Notes under the pieces: generated by a model
Database searches by the model: none
What the model was told of the DNA's origin: nothing
Seen by the model: the letters and a program-made list of their open reading frames with translations, nothing else
Source of the DNA: Gentiana macrophylla
Lineage: Eukaryota > Streptophyta > Magnoliopsida > Gentianales > Gentianaceae
NCBI GenBank assembly: GCA_026214975.1
Contig: CM047805.1
Span: forward strand, 9,572,463 to 9,636,462
DNA length: 64,000 nucleotides
Reading direction: 5' to 3'
Made by a program: the position numbers and the translations under genes
Shown: piece after piece, positions 36,577-47,836 of the stretch
Position numbering within the stretch: position 1 is the stretch's first letter
Layout: the number at the start of each line of letters is the position of its first letter

Positions 36577-38150
36577 ACTACCTTCATGGCCGATATCTCG
36601 ACCCGTAGATGTCTTATCGAGAGAGAAAAAGTTCTTCTCGGACTTAAAATATTTCGTTTGGGATGAACCTTATCTTTTCAAGATCTGTAAAGATGGTTTG
36701 CTTAGGAGATGTATTCCGAGAATCCGAGCAACGTGACATCATTGAGCAATGCCACAAAGTGGACCCACAGAGGTCACTTTGGTCCTTGGAAAATCTGTTG
36801 CTAAGATCTTTCAATCCGGTTTCTATTGGCCTCACGATCTTTAAAGATACGGAAGCTTTCGGTAAAGCTTGTGATAGGTGCCAAAGAACCGGTACTCGAC
36901 AAAGCGCGTTTTGACATGCCTTTAAAACCCATCCTCGAATCTGAAGTCTTTGATGTATGGGGTATCGATTTTATGGGACCATTCCCATCATCTTGCGGTA
37001 ATAAATACATCTTAGTCTCAAGTGGACTACGTGTCTAAATGGGTGGAGGCCCAAGCCACTCCTCACAATGATCATAAGACGGTGATGAAATTTCTAAAGA
37101 AGAATATCTTCGTGAGGTTTGGATGTCCACGCGCCTTGATCGATGATGAAGGGACGCATTTACGCAACCGACCCTAGAGAAGTACTTGAGAAGTATGGTG
37201 TCCGGCATAAAATTGGCACACCGTACCATCCTATGACTAGTGGTCGAGGTTGAAAGAGCAACCAGAGCATTAAGAAGATCTGGAAAGATCATTATGATCA
37301 TAGGAAAGACTGAGTCTAAAGTTGGATGATGTCTTGTGGGCATATCGAATCGCCTATAAGACCCCAGTGGGTACATCACCATATCAAATGGTCTACGGAA
37401 ACCATGTCATCTCGCTGTCGAGTTAGAGCATAGAGCTTATTGGGCTACAAAGTTTCGAACTTTGATTCCCAATCTTGTGGGAAGCATCGACTACAAAGAT
37501 TACATGAGTGGACGAATTCGGACTCCAGGCCTATGAAAGTGCCAGGATTAGTAAGGATAAGATGAACCTACTCCACGATGCTAAGATTAAGAAAAGAGAA
37601 TTTCATGTCGGCGAACAAGTTCTTCTATATAATTCTAGGTTACATCTGCTTCTGGAAAGTTAAGGACACGTTGGTCCGGCCTTTTGAGATTCTCCAAATC
37701 ATTCGGGGGCGTTCTAGAACTTCGTGGTTATAGTGGTGAACCGTTTGAGTCAACGGTCAAAGGTGCAAACACTATATTGGTGAACCCAAAGAGACATCTT
37801 TGATTGTTAAATTTCTCGATATTCTCGGATGTGGTGTTCCGCGAGTCGAAGACTTTAGCGAGTTATCACCCGACTTGTTCTCCGAGGATGACGGAAGTGA
37901 CCCTTCTGAAGAAGTTCTAGCAGGTAGTGCTGATATGGAAGAGTTTGAAAGGGAGCGTCAGTTGAAGCGTCATCGAGAGGGCTCGAGAGGATGAGGAGGT
38001 CACCCACGGGGAAGTTCAAGCGTATGTGGAAAGCTATTAAAGATCTCACCCCATGTGTGAGATCTTTGTTTCTGCACCACACTCATCGATCGAGCTTACA
38101 CGAGGTAGTGGTGGCGCGAGAAAAGTCAAATGGCCTGATCCAGGCTGAGT
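36577..38150 (+). pseudogene. Athila integrase and pol C-terminus
   Basis: Frames alternate, but a zinc-finger block (ACDRCQRTG at about 36870), the core start [16 protein letters not shown] at about 36945, and later DEG-H/NR-type core text and a YKTPVGTSPYQMVYG-like block at about 37350-37400 identify the integrase. The C-terminus after 37800 is acidic (SPDLFSEDDGSDPSEEV). The true stop is probably the TGA or TAA at about 38144-38154, just before the hairpin motif. Decayed by many indels. Confidence 0.8.
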
Positions 38151-38160
38151 TTTAAACGGT

Positions 38161-38207
38161 GTCGAGCTAACGACATTAACCAAAAGCGCCACTAGGGGGC
38201 AACCTAG
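38161..38207 (+). other. post-ORF hairpin motif, copy 1
   Basis: GTCGAGC, AACGAC, then CAAAAGCGC, then the hairpin CTAGG-GGGCAA-CCTAG (38192-38207). It lies just after the probable end of pol. Copies 2 and 3 are at 38753 and 46467. Confidence 0.75.
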
Positions 38208-38334
38208 ATATCGTTTTTTTTCTAGTTGTTTTTGTTTTATGCTTTGATAGTGTTAGTATTTAAGTTTAGTTTATCCAGTTTTAGCCTTATTAAGTTTTTG
38301 TTTTTACCTCACCGCTTAGTTGTGCTTTCTAGAT

Positions 38335-38735
38335 ATGGATTTCGGTGTTCACCGGAGGAGTTACCTTTCCTTAGAGGATTCCACTCATTCTTGTAGATGA
38401 CGGACCGGGAGGAACCATCGCTTTTGCACGTAGATTTTGACATTAGTACCCGCGTCAAGACGGTCACCTTTGTTCTCATTGTTCCCGTTGTTCGGGAGGT
38501 GGAGACTTTACTACCGAGGAGTTACAGAGCGGCTCTGACGCGTCCTTACACCATCCTCAATGATCCGATCTTTGACAGATTTAGCGCTAGTGCTTTGCAA
38601 GAGAGCACTTTCGAGGTGTTGATGTAGCCGTGAGGAGGTGGGGGTTTACAAGATGAGTATGACTTCCCTCCGGCGATTGACATGCTCCGCCGTCTCATTC
38701 GAGTGATCGATTGGTCGGACATTTATGATGACTAG
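38335..38735 (+). pseudogene. small ORF between hairpin motifs, unknown
   Basis: From ATG 38335 (MDFGVHRRSYLSLEDST), with a frame change near 38395 to the open frame 38397-38627 (MTDREEPSLLHVDFDIST...), and a final frame ending in WSDIYDD at the TAG 38733-38735. No domain is recognised. Athila elements often have extra ORFs after pol, some called env-like. I see no signal peptide or membrane segment here. Its limits are set mainly by the hairpin motifs on both sides. Confidence 0.4.
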
Positions 38736-38752
38736 CGTTCTTAGGATGTTTC

Positions 38753-38801
38753 GTCGAGCAAACGACGTAAAACAAAAGCGCTGAGTGGGAGGCAACCCAC
38801 T
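38753..38801 (+). other. post-ORF hairpin motif, copy 2
   Basis: GTCGAGC, AACGAC, ACAAAAGCGC, then AGTGGG-AGGCAA-CCCACT (38784-38801), a perfect 6-bp stem with a 6-nt loop. It begins 17 nt after the TAG at 38733-38735. Confidence 0.8.
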
Positions 38802-38954
38802 GTTTTCCATCTGTTTTTATTTATTTTCTAGTAATTTTATGTCCTTCGTTTGATTTTTATTTGTACTTTTGAAGTTTTATATAAGTTTAATAAGAAAGGG
38901 CAATTTTGAATTTGATTTGTATGGAAATTTTATAGTTTTTCAGCTTATACTGCT

Positions 38955-39165
38955 TGGACGCCCGTCCAGAACCCTGGACGCCCGTCCGCCTTGACTAATT
39001 TTAGGACGAGCGTCCACTAAGACTGGACGCCCGTCTGCTTTATTCCCTCCAATCCTGTATGTGATTCAAACTATTGGACGAGCGTCTAATAAACTGGACG
39101 CCCGTCCAGTTCATCTGATTTCCCAGTGGACGCCCGTCCGGTATAGTGGACGCCCGTCCAACCTC
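38955..39165. repeat. dyad array before third Athila ORF
   Basis: Eight units in about 210 bp, six of them GGACGCCCGTC(C/T) and two GGACGAGCGTC(C/T). Four are perfect GGACG-CC-CGTCC followed by A or G. It lies between the second hairpin motif and the third ORF. Confidence 0.85.
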
Positions 39166-39749
39166 TGGCTATATATACTCCCTCAACGCATGAACCTTCA
39201 TTTTTTTCAGGATTTCAAAAAGCAAAAACGGTTTCTCTCCCTCCTTTTGCCCTAAAATCGTCAATTCTAAACCGTTTTGAGCGATTCAAAGTGCTACAGG
39301 CCGCCCTTGATACCCTCTCTTTGATTTTCATAACCAAATTCCCCAACACGCAATATTTTTGGAGAATCAGGCCCCATTCAAGTCCGACTTTTCTGACAAA
39401 AACATCGATTTTGGAGCCCCTTTTTGTGTTGTTTGGACTCGTTTTCACCTCAATCAACATCTACTCACCCTACTCGGTAAGTTAGTAACAACTTTTCTAG
39501 ATTTCATTCACGTTTTTGTGAGTTCGATCTTTGGGTCGGCTCGTTTTCTTGAATGTTCCCTTAATTTGTTTTTTTTTTTCTGGTTTTGGTGTTTCTTTCT
39601 GCTCTGTTTTGGTGATGTGGTGTTGTGATGGGTGATGAATGGATTGTTTGGTGATGGTTATGGTGGTGGTTGTGGTTTGGTTGTTTTGAAATCCCGCTTT
39701 GGATGTTAAACGGGTATCTTTTGTGCACATTCGGATTGTTTGGTTTAGA

Positions 39750-41232
39750 CTAGGCGTGGAAATGGTTCATAAGCGAGCGTGAAAGAGGCATGGTAAGGAA
39801 GTGGCCGGGAGGCGGGGAAAAAGCGTAAAGAGATTGACCCTACCTTAGTTGATCCTAACCGGGTGTGAGTATTCGTGAGCAACCCTGAGAGCCACCCAAA
39901 CTAGGGGCGACCTTAAGAGATGAGCCAACCTCGGAGTCTGAGACGGATGATGATGTGCCTTTGATACGGATGCCTGAGAGTTCGAAGGGTGGAGGTTGCC
40001 TAGGTCGCTGAGAAACTGCCGATGCTACCGGGGAAGAGGAACCAGATTGTACTGGGGCTGCCCTCCTAGAAAGAAATCTAAAACCGTTGCCCCGATGCCA
40101 TTGCCTCGTCGATTCGTGAACCCTAGAGCCCATGAAGTTTATACTAAACATTACTTTTAGAAAACATGTTGGTTGAGAGGGCTATTTTGGAGGCGAAGGT
40201 CGATCCGGGTTCGTTAAGTTGCTTAAGGATAGGAAGTGGGAAGCCTTGATGACAATCCCGACTACCCCGTGAATAGCTCCTAGTTCGGGAATTTTATGCA
40301 AACTGCTCGAAACCGACTTGGGGACAAAGGTAGTCGTAGTTCGAGGGGTAGAAGTTCCTTTACACCGGAGGTGATTAATCGTAAATACAACTTAGCGGCT
40401 TTCGAGGTCGGGATTATAAGGAGGAGATTGTGCATGTAGGCGAGTTTGGGACAGGATCCTTTGGAGGAGTTGAGATTGAGAGTTTGCCCGGATGTGGCCT
40501 GGACGTTGAGACCGGGAGGAGACCGGAAGGAGTTGGTTACCACGACCTGGACAGAGGATTGGAAGGTCCAGTGTCGGTTCATTCAGAGTCGGTTGTTGCC
40601 TAAGAACAACTTGACACATTTTCATATCGGTGACCTGGGCATGTTGTATGCGTTGACATTTGGCTTGAATGTGGATGTGGGACAGGCATTGTATGACGAG
40701 ATCTCGATCAATCAGAAGGTTTATACACGGAGCTTGATCGTCCCTCATCTGATCCACAGTTTGTGCCTCGATGCCGGTGTGCCTGAGTTTGGGGCAGATC
40801 ATAAGCCGAAGAACCCGAGGCCTTTACAAAGGGAAAAGAGTAAGCCCTCGGGACATTCGAGCGAGAGGCACCTCGGGAGCCTGGTTCATCGGCAACGCCT
40901 CGTGCATCCTCCTTCCTCCTTTATCTCCCGCCGCCGATGCGGTTAAGCATGGCAAATAGTTTCCGGAATGGCTCGGTGATATTCGGGATACGCAGAACAA
41001 CATTTTGACGATTACGAAGTGTTTCAATGAGAACCGGAAACCAAGGGATGACCGGATCTTCGCTCCGAGCACCGTTGATTATCTTTATTCTGACGAGATT
41101 GAGCAGGCCATTGCCGATGTCCTTCACGAGTCTGAGTCTTCTGACGAGGAGCAGCCTGATTCGGCAGCTGGAGCTACGTCACCACCTTCTGATCCTCCGG
41201 CTGATGATACTCCGGCTCCGGGGCAATCTTGA
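39750..41232 (+). pseudogene. Athila third ORF, plant 'transposase_32-like' domain
   Basis: After a broken N-terminal half, the frame 40446-40946 carries WTEDWKVQCRFIQSRLLPKN, LYALTFGLNVDVGQALYDEI and RSLIVPHLIHSLCLDAGV. This matches my recollection of the putative plant transposon protein domain often found downstream of pol in Athila-type elements. The C-terminus 41005-41232 is acidic and Pro/Ser-rich (ESSDEEQPDSAAGATSPPSD). It has no catalytic motif that I can name, and its function is unknown. Frame breaks lie before 40446 and at about 40950. Confidence 0.6.
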
Positions 41233-42361
41233 CTTTCTTTGTCTATCTTTTTCGATTTGATTTGCCCTAGATACCTTCATTTGTGTGGTTTTACTACTTT
41301 TTCCTCTTATATGGTTCATTGTAATTTTTGATGTTGCTACTATTTATTCTTTCGATGGATCATGTAAGCCATAAGGCACCCGTACTTTCATTTCGACTTA
41401 GTTTATACTTTTTGGTTGTATTGGATGCTTTATCTCTTGTTAGTCCTTGAATTTGCTATATCTTTTCATTTTGGTATAACTCCCCGTTTTCCCCGAGATG
41501 GTTCCATGTTTGTCAAGACGTGCAGGTATATTTTTAGCGGTTTCGTTGAGCTACATTGTCTGGTTACGCATTCTAGAGTGACATTATGTAGGCTCCGGCC
41601 TGGTCAACGATTCGAGTTTCGATCACTAAGTCTTTTCCTTTTCTTTCGTTCTGCACAACATGAGGACATGTTGATTTTTAAGTGTGGGGGAGGGGAATGT
41701 TTCGATATGTATCTACACATTTGCTTAATTCGTAATGTTTCTATGCAAATGAGCTAAAATTTTTGAAATTTTACGACACTTTTGTTTCTGTTTTGTCCCG
41801 AGTAGGCAATTCGATTAAATGTATCATATATTTGGTAAGTTAGATGTTTCACCTGACACTATTTCTCACGAGCCATAGTGACGATGAGCTATTTATAAAG
41901 TTATACCCCTTTTGGATTAGTGATTTTTGTTTTCTTATGAGTCATGTGCTTAGTGCTACGTGTATATCTCGCGATTTATGATAGTCTGTATTTAGCTCCG
42001 AGTATGTTATACCGTGAATATCTGAAGGTTTGAATGTGATAAGTAACACGTAACTTATTGTCAAATGAAAAAGTTGAAAAGTAAAATATGAAGAATTATT
42101 GGGTGTGTCGAAAGCTAGTCGATGATTTGAGTGAGGTAGGGTATACCACGTATGTCCTATACCACTATGATGACTAAAAGCTCACGACATATCGTAAGAA
42201 GTCGCCTTATGATTGGAGTAAGGTAGGGTATTATCTCGAAATGTCCTATTCTGCTATGACAGGGCAAGAGCTCATTCTGATGTGTGTTTTAAGTGAAAAG
42301 TTAAATCAACTGATAAAGTGTTATGAAATGTATATAAGACTAAGTTATCGTCTCGCCTTAT
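41233..42361 (+). other. Athila 3' noncoding region
   Basis: Noncoding. It contains a purine tract AAGTGTGGGGGAGGGGAA at about 41680-41697, too far from any LTR to be the usual priming site but typical of Athila 3' regions. 42010-42280 is homologous, in opposite orientation, to about 45240-45480 inside the neighbouring array element (shared GAAGGTTTGAATGTGATA and GTAGGGTATTATC). It ends where the array LTR begins. Confidence 0.6.
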
Positions 42362-43458
42362 TGATGAGCGAAAAAATTCACCCACTAAAAATACATTTAT
42401 AAAGACTCATAATCGTGGGTAAACCAACTCTCTAATCGGCAGAGTACCGTGTCGATTGCTAGGATAGCTACAGAGTACGAGGTCGTCCCAAGAGAAATGT
42501 GGTTGTGAGTACCAAAATGAACGCCGAACTTAGTCTAGGCGATCAAAGTTTAGGTGGAGTGTTTTATACTAATGCAAAAAGTAAAGTTTAACTAACGATT
42601 GTAGTTCTAGTGATTAAAAGGTATAGCCGAATTATGATCCAACGAGTTATTTTTACCCCTAAGGGAAGACTTGACATGGAGCGTGTTTTAACCAACCTAC
42701 CTTTCCACAGTATTTTAACGACATCCACGGGTGCCAACTCCTAATTCTGGTGTTAAGATCTGAACAACTCTCACTCAACACCCTATGTGAAGTTAATTAA
42801 TTTTCCCTTTATAAAACCGATTAACCTAACATGATTACGCTCTTAGAGTCACTCGAACAACGATGAGAAACCTCTGTATTGGAAACGGTCCTAACAACTA
42901 GGCCGAATCTACGCAACGATCCCAAAACCCCTTTTCCCACATCTCACCGCAAAATACATTTATAGGTTCGATATGTGTGACAAACTAAATGATCGCTTTA
43001 ATTCAAAGACGTTCGATTAAGTTTTAGGGCGTGGATTACTTATTAAAACATTATTTTACGCGCTACACAACTCCCGTTTAATCCCTTTTGGGCGTTTTTA
43101 CTCGTTTTTACATAATTCACTATACGTAGATTTAGCTACTCATGATGATAATCTTGAAATGGAAATTAAAGCATATATATATACATATACATATATATAG
43201 TATATACTATCGTAATTAATATTTATATATATATATAAGTACTAGATAATTTACATATATATATACATAAGTGCGTAAAAGTAAATATAATATATATATA
43301 AGTGCGTAAAAGTAAATGCGTAAGTAAATGCGTAAAAGTAAATGCGAAAAAAAGTAAATGCGTAAAAGTAAATGTGTTAAGTAAATAAAAGCTCGAAAAC
43401 AACAAACTATTGATAATTATCCCATTACAACGGTATTTTAGCTAATTTATATAAAAAC

Positions 43459-43505
<47 letters not shown>

Positions 43506-43528
43506 GACACATATATATATATATATAG

Positions 43529-43599
<71 letters not shown>

Positions 43600-44722
43600 G
43601 ATCTACTTATATATAGCCCAAAAGATGAAAAGAAGATGGAAGAAGATGGAAAATGATGGAAAAGAGATCTATATAGTTATATATATCAACAAAACAAAAA
43701 CAAAACAAGATGAAGATCTTGATGATGATGATCATGGATGAAGATGATGGTTGACGATGAAGAAAAAAAATTGAAGATGGTGATCATGGAAGTTGAAAGA
43801 AAGAGATGGTGAAAAGAGATATATATATATATCTCTCAACAAAAATCAAAACAAAAACAAACAAAAATTGATGATGATGATGATGATCACGATGAAGAGA
43901 AAAAGTGGAGAAGATGAAGATGGAGAAGAAGAGAAGATGGAGAAGAGAAGAGAGCTATTCCCTCTCCCAACTCAAACTCTCTTTGATGCAATTGAGGGGT
44001 ATATATAGGAGAATTATATGTATATATAGATATATATATATATGTGTATATATGCATATCTATGGATATCTCCCCGTATCTATGAGAAATCTGATGAAGA
44101 TCTGCTGCAAAATACGGTCCGGATCGATCCTGAAAAGTCCCGGATCGATCCGGGTACTGTTCACTTGATCCGAATTGTCAAAATTCGTCTACACAGTATC
44201 GCAGTTCAGTAAAATGGCCATAACTTGAGTTGTAGATATCCGATTGACGTGATTCAAAGTGCGTTGGAAAGCTCTTTCAAAGATCTACAACTTTCATGAA
44301 GGACACTTCTTCATAAAATGCGTTTTTGATGGGCCATTTGTTCGTAGAAGATATAATTCGTTAGTGGCACTACGAACCACTGAGCCACTTGACCTTTTAA
44401 GCTTGTGGCACACTCTTATATCCCTAAAAACACCTCTTTAGGCCTCAAAACGTGTCGTTACTCGGGATTTTGGTCAACCTAAAATTCTGCAATAAACCAC
44501 CAAAATACCAAACGTAAATCCGACACGACACTCCGGTTACTAAACCGGTACAAAAACTAGTAAAAACACATAAAAACACGATATTTTACAAAATAGTCAC
44601 GACTTATATATTTTTATGAAACTTAGGAATTAAAGACTCGAAATGATACAAAAGTGCTCAAAATGATATCAGAAACGGGGTGAAAAGTTATAAAAATAAT
44701 CATGAATTTTTCCGTTATCACA
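42362..44722 (-). repeat. family D LTR 1 (2361 bp)
   Basis: Ends TGATGAGCGAAAAA...CCGTTATCACA. Contains the TAAATGCGTAAAAG tandem repeats (about 43268-43385), a long (AT)n tract (43456-43600), GATGAT repeats, a (TA)n TATA-like region at about 44000, two GGATCGATCC palindromes, and a 10-bp inverted repeat AGTTGTAGAT/ATCTACAACT (44228-44292). Small open frames inside it are low-complexity and not genes. Confidence 0.88.
43268..43600. repeat. tandem GTAAATGCGTAAAA units and (AT)n microsatellite
   Basis: Short 12-16 bp units GTAAATGCGTAAAA repeat between 43268 and 43385, then an (AT)n run broken by ACATAGACACAT blocks to 43600. Equivalent tracts at 48748-49060 and 51489-51850 differ in length. 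Confidence 0.85.
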
Positions 44723-46466
44723 ACCCCCACTTAGCTTTTGGTCGTCCCTCGAACAAAATAAGCGGTAAAATAAAATGAATGAGGAAAAATTCATGAAGAT
44801 GTAAAATATAAAGGCCAACCAGATGATGTAACCAATCGAATCATAACCACACGTTAACCTTAATATAAATGTATAACAGGGTGTACGTGTGTGATAAGCC
44901 TTTTCAATTTCCACTATCCTCTCTTGAATAAATCAAGCAAACGCACTAGTATCCATTCAGACAGTCCTAATGACTTTCCTAGGCATAGGCAGTAACAGTT
45001 CCACACAAAGTTCTCCCGTGTACTTATTAGGATAATCCCTAAAGCATATCATTTAGTTTATACTGGGGATAGTCAGAAAATAACTTTTTTTTTCTTTTTT
45101 TTTTCATAGAATACTAACATATCCGAACTCATTGCCAAAATCGACTATCTTTCAAGCGTCATGAGGTGAGAGCAAATACATTAATACCTATCTAACTTTT
45201 TCTTTTCTTTTTTTTTTTCTATTTTTTATTTTAATGTGTAGCATATGCCCTCATTCCCAGCAATAGGATGTTTCGTGATAATACCCTAGCTGGACTACTA
45301 TCATCAGGCAGTCGGGAGCTTTTAAACCTCATAGTGATATAGGGCGTTTAGTGATAACGCCTACTACCGCACTCAAATCATTGGTAGCTACAACCGACAT
45401 ATATATAGTTTATCTTATTTTGACATTCTTTCTATCACATTCAAACCTTCGATATTCACAAGACACGTTCAAAAGTTAGGTACTAAGTTACCGCAAGTCT
45501 CTAGGATAATCACTAGGATAATTGAATGGATACAGCTTTAAAATTTTCGCTTCAATATCAAAGGCTTACGTGAAGGAATTTATGTTATACAAATAAATTT
45601 GGGGTTAAAATGCACTTACTGCTCAAATTAGTTATACATATCAAATTGATCATTACATCTTTAAATCCATGAAATATATACCTTATACAAATTATTTTAA
45701 TCAACTAAATAATGTTTGAAAAAGATCAAAAACTAAGGGTTTAAACACTTCATCATCATTTCTAGACCAACCACGACTCTACCCCCCACTTACGATTTTG
45801 CATTATTCTCAGAGTGTAAATGAGATAGAGAGGAAGACTTAGCTTATAAACCTGGCGTAAAGATGCTATCAAATCCATGTAAATGCATGAGAAAGCACAT
45901 CCCGAATCCCTATACAAAAACAACCAAAACAAAGCAAACACGGGACATGGTCCTCGTGCCAAAGTATGCAATAGAGATATGGGAATAATAAGATAATGGC
46001 AATCATCACGTCGAGAAAAATTCGATAGGCTATATAATAGCTTTAGATGGAAAAATCACCCACACGGGTAGAGCACAAAACATCTAAGCATATACGTATC
46101 ACATGAGCATATATCATAGTCAAGACATCAATTCATAGATTCATTTTTATTACACACAGTTTTATTAAGGCGGGAATACTCACCACTATACTACAACAAC
46201 AAGAAATTTGAAACAGACTAGATCATGAAATGTAATGTAGTGAGTCTTTTATACCCAGATCCTCAAGGGTTCAATAACCTAAGTCCAAGAAATGATACAT
46301 TTGAATTTTTATCTTTTTCTCCATCGGGATTTTCGGATAACCACCTAATCATTCCCTCTTAATGAAATTCAAACATTCATCCTGAGACTTGGTTGTGCTT
46401 TGTGTTCATCTTTCATACAGATTCTACATTTCATTAAGACTAGTCTTATTCAAATTATTTATTTAA

Positions 46467-46512
46467 CGGGCTGCCTCCCGGTAGCGCTTTTGTTTAACGT
46501 CGTTCGCTCGAC
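46467..46512 (-). other. post-ORF hairpin motif, copy 3
   Basis: The minus strand reads GTCGAGC, AACGAC, ACAAAAGCGC, then CGGG-AGGCAG-CCCG. It begins 23 nt after the TGA at 46536-46538. Confidence 0.75.
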
Positions 46513-46535
46513 AGGGTGACTCTAAACGGACTCAA

Positions 46536-47493
46536 TCAACCAAAATCCGAACTCAAGAAGATCAATAGCTTAAGAAAAATTAACAAAGCGAGAACCATCG
46601 AAATTAAATTGTCTAGAAACGTACCTCGTTTGGCTCTCGATGCTACCTCCTCCCAGCCGTCGAACCTTCTTTTATCAGCCTGTCGAACCATCTTCTTTTG
46701 AAAATCACCATAAAGCTCATCCATCGGGGAGTACACAAGCTGGACCGCAGAAAATTCATCCTCACAGAGTGGACGAATGTAGTAATCCGGGACCAACATA
46801 TCTACTATTACCAACTCTCCCAGTGGCTTTACTAAAGATGGCCGATCAATCTCTTGCTCCTCTAACTCTGAAATCTCATTATAGCAAATCGAATCTTCAA
46901 CCTTTTTCTCGACTGAACTTCTTCAAAGGAACATCATCATCCTTAACCACCTCACATGTCTCTCGCCTCTTTCACATACCTCACTAATTCAATCAATTCC
47001 CCACCTTGTCTTGAAGATTTCTTATGGCGGAGTCGGTGATTTACCTTGAACTCCTGCATGTCCAACGATCGCTCTTCCAAGATCTGGTTCAATCGTTCTA
47101 ATTGCTCTATTTGACCTGTCGGTGAAGTCTTCTTGTGGCATGGGGAAAATCGATCATATTGACTTTGATTCATCGGAGGTGAGTAGTAGTCCTCTTGCCA
47201 TTCCGACAACGATCGGTGGTGAATCAGGTTGAAGCTATCAACGTCGAGTATGAACACCGTAATCTGATAAGCACCAGGTTTAGACAACCTCGTAATATTG
47301 TGGCTCATAACTTCGAATAACCATAATTACGGTCCTGGTATGCATTCGAGCAATCGATAATCCCATGAACCTTGGTTATTTTGTCGTTGATATTGAGGCC
47401 GGTACGAATCGTTGTTGATAACATTGTTCGGTGCCTGAGGTTGGTAGGAGTATTGTTGTTCGGTGAGTAGTATTGATTGAAATATTGATCCAT
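46536..47493 (-). pseudogene. family D gag-like remnant ORFs
   Basis: On the minus strand, a start near 47493 reads MDQYFNQYYSPNNN. A nearby frame continues QQYSYQPQAPNNVINND, rich in Asn, Gln and Tyr. 47308-46952 encodes a protein with a coiled-coil block (IEQLERLNQILEERSLDMQE) of the type found near the end of Athila gag. 46814-46536 adds a further frame ending in a hydrophobic stretch. No zinc knuckle is visible. The parts may once have been a single gag-like ORF followed by a second ORF. Confidence 0.4.
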
Positions 47494-47809
47494 TTAAGCT
47501 CAATCTGCAAGATCTCGAAAACAACAAGAAAACAATAAAATTTTTCTTTTTTTTCCGTTTTTTTAAACACACGATATTTAGACCCCTCAAAAGTTATGGT
47601 AGCCGAAGGCCCTAATCCCAGCTTTAGCCGACTTACAAGATATCACCCTCCGAAGAGGCTAAGTACCAAAGTCGTATTCAAACCGAGTTCAGACAATATC
47701 ACTTCAAAGATCCATAGCTCTTATCGACATCTAAATAAAACAAAGAAAATAAAAACCTAGGCCCAAGCCTTCGGTTCACTTACAAGATATCACAACAATA
47801 TCACACATT

Positions 47810-47827
47810 TCCCCGGCAACGGCGCCA
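47810..47827 (-). other. primer binding site, tRNA-Asp type (family D)
   Basis: The minus strand reads TGGCGCCGTTGCCGGGGA, identical to the Athila site at 31434-31451. A second copy with one C missing lies at about 50557-50573. Confidence 0.92.
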
Positions 47828-47836
47828 ATTTTTTTT

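Larger units (their letters stand above)
29853..42361 (+). mobile_element. Athila-type Ty3 element, 3' LTR missing
   Basis: Plus strand: 5' LTR, tRNA-Asp primer site, gag, protease, RT, RNase H, integrase, a small ORF, and a large third ORF. This is the layout of Athila/Tat elements. The sequence runs to 42361, where a minus-strand LTR array interrupts it before any 3' purine tract and LTR. Many frameshifts are present. Its first 3.1 kb are duplicated at 54724-57858. Confidence 0.88.
44723..47836 (-). mobile_element. family D internal region
   Basis: About 3.1 kb with no protease, RT or integrase. From the primer site at 47827 leftward: an Asn/Gln-rich gag-like tract, a small ORF, hairpin motif 3, then about 1.7 kb of noncoding sequence homologous in part to the Athila 3' region (45240-45480), a purine-rich stretch complementary to CTACCCCCCACTTACG near 45780, and the terminal purine tract at 44723-44733. 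This is the pattern of a deletion derivative of an Athila-type element. Confidence 0.7.

Noticed and set aside
39497..39730. Minus-strand frame rich in Thr, Gln and Lys
   Set aside because: Antisense of a GT/T-rich noncoding stretch ahead of the third Athila ORF.
1964..42361. Endogenous pararetrovirus (caulimovirus-like)
   Set aside because: Both pol regions have LTRs, integrase and retrotransposon gag; no movement-protein motif or aphid-transmission gene is seen.
43793..44008. Open frame starting MKERDGEKRYIYIS, repeated at 49251 and 52045
   Set aside because: It lies in low-complexity GATGAT/AAACAAAA sequence within family D LTRs and is a by-product of the repeat, not a gene.
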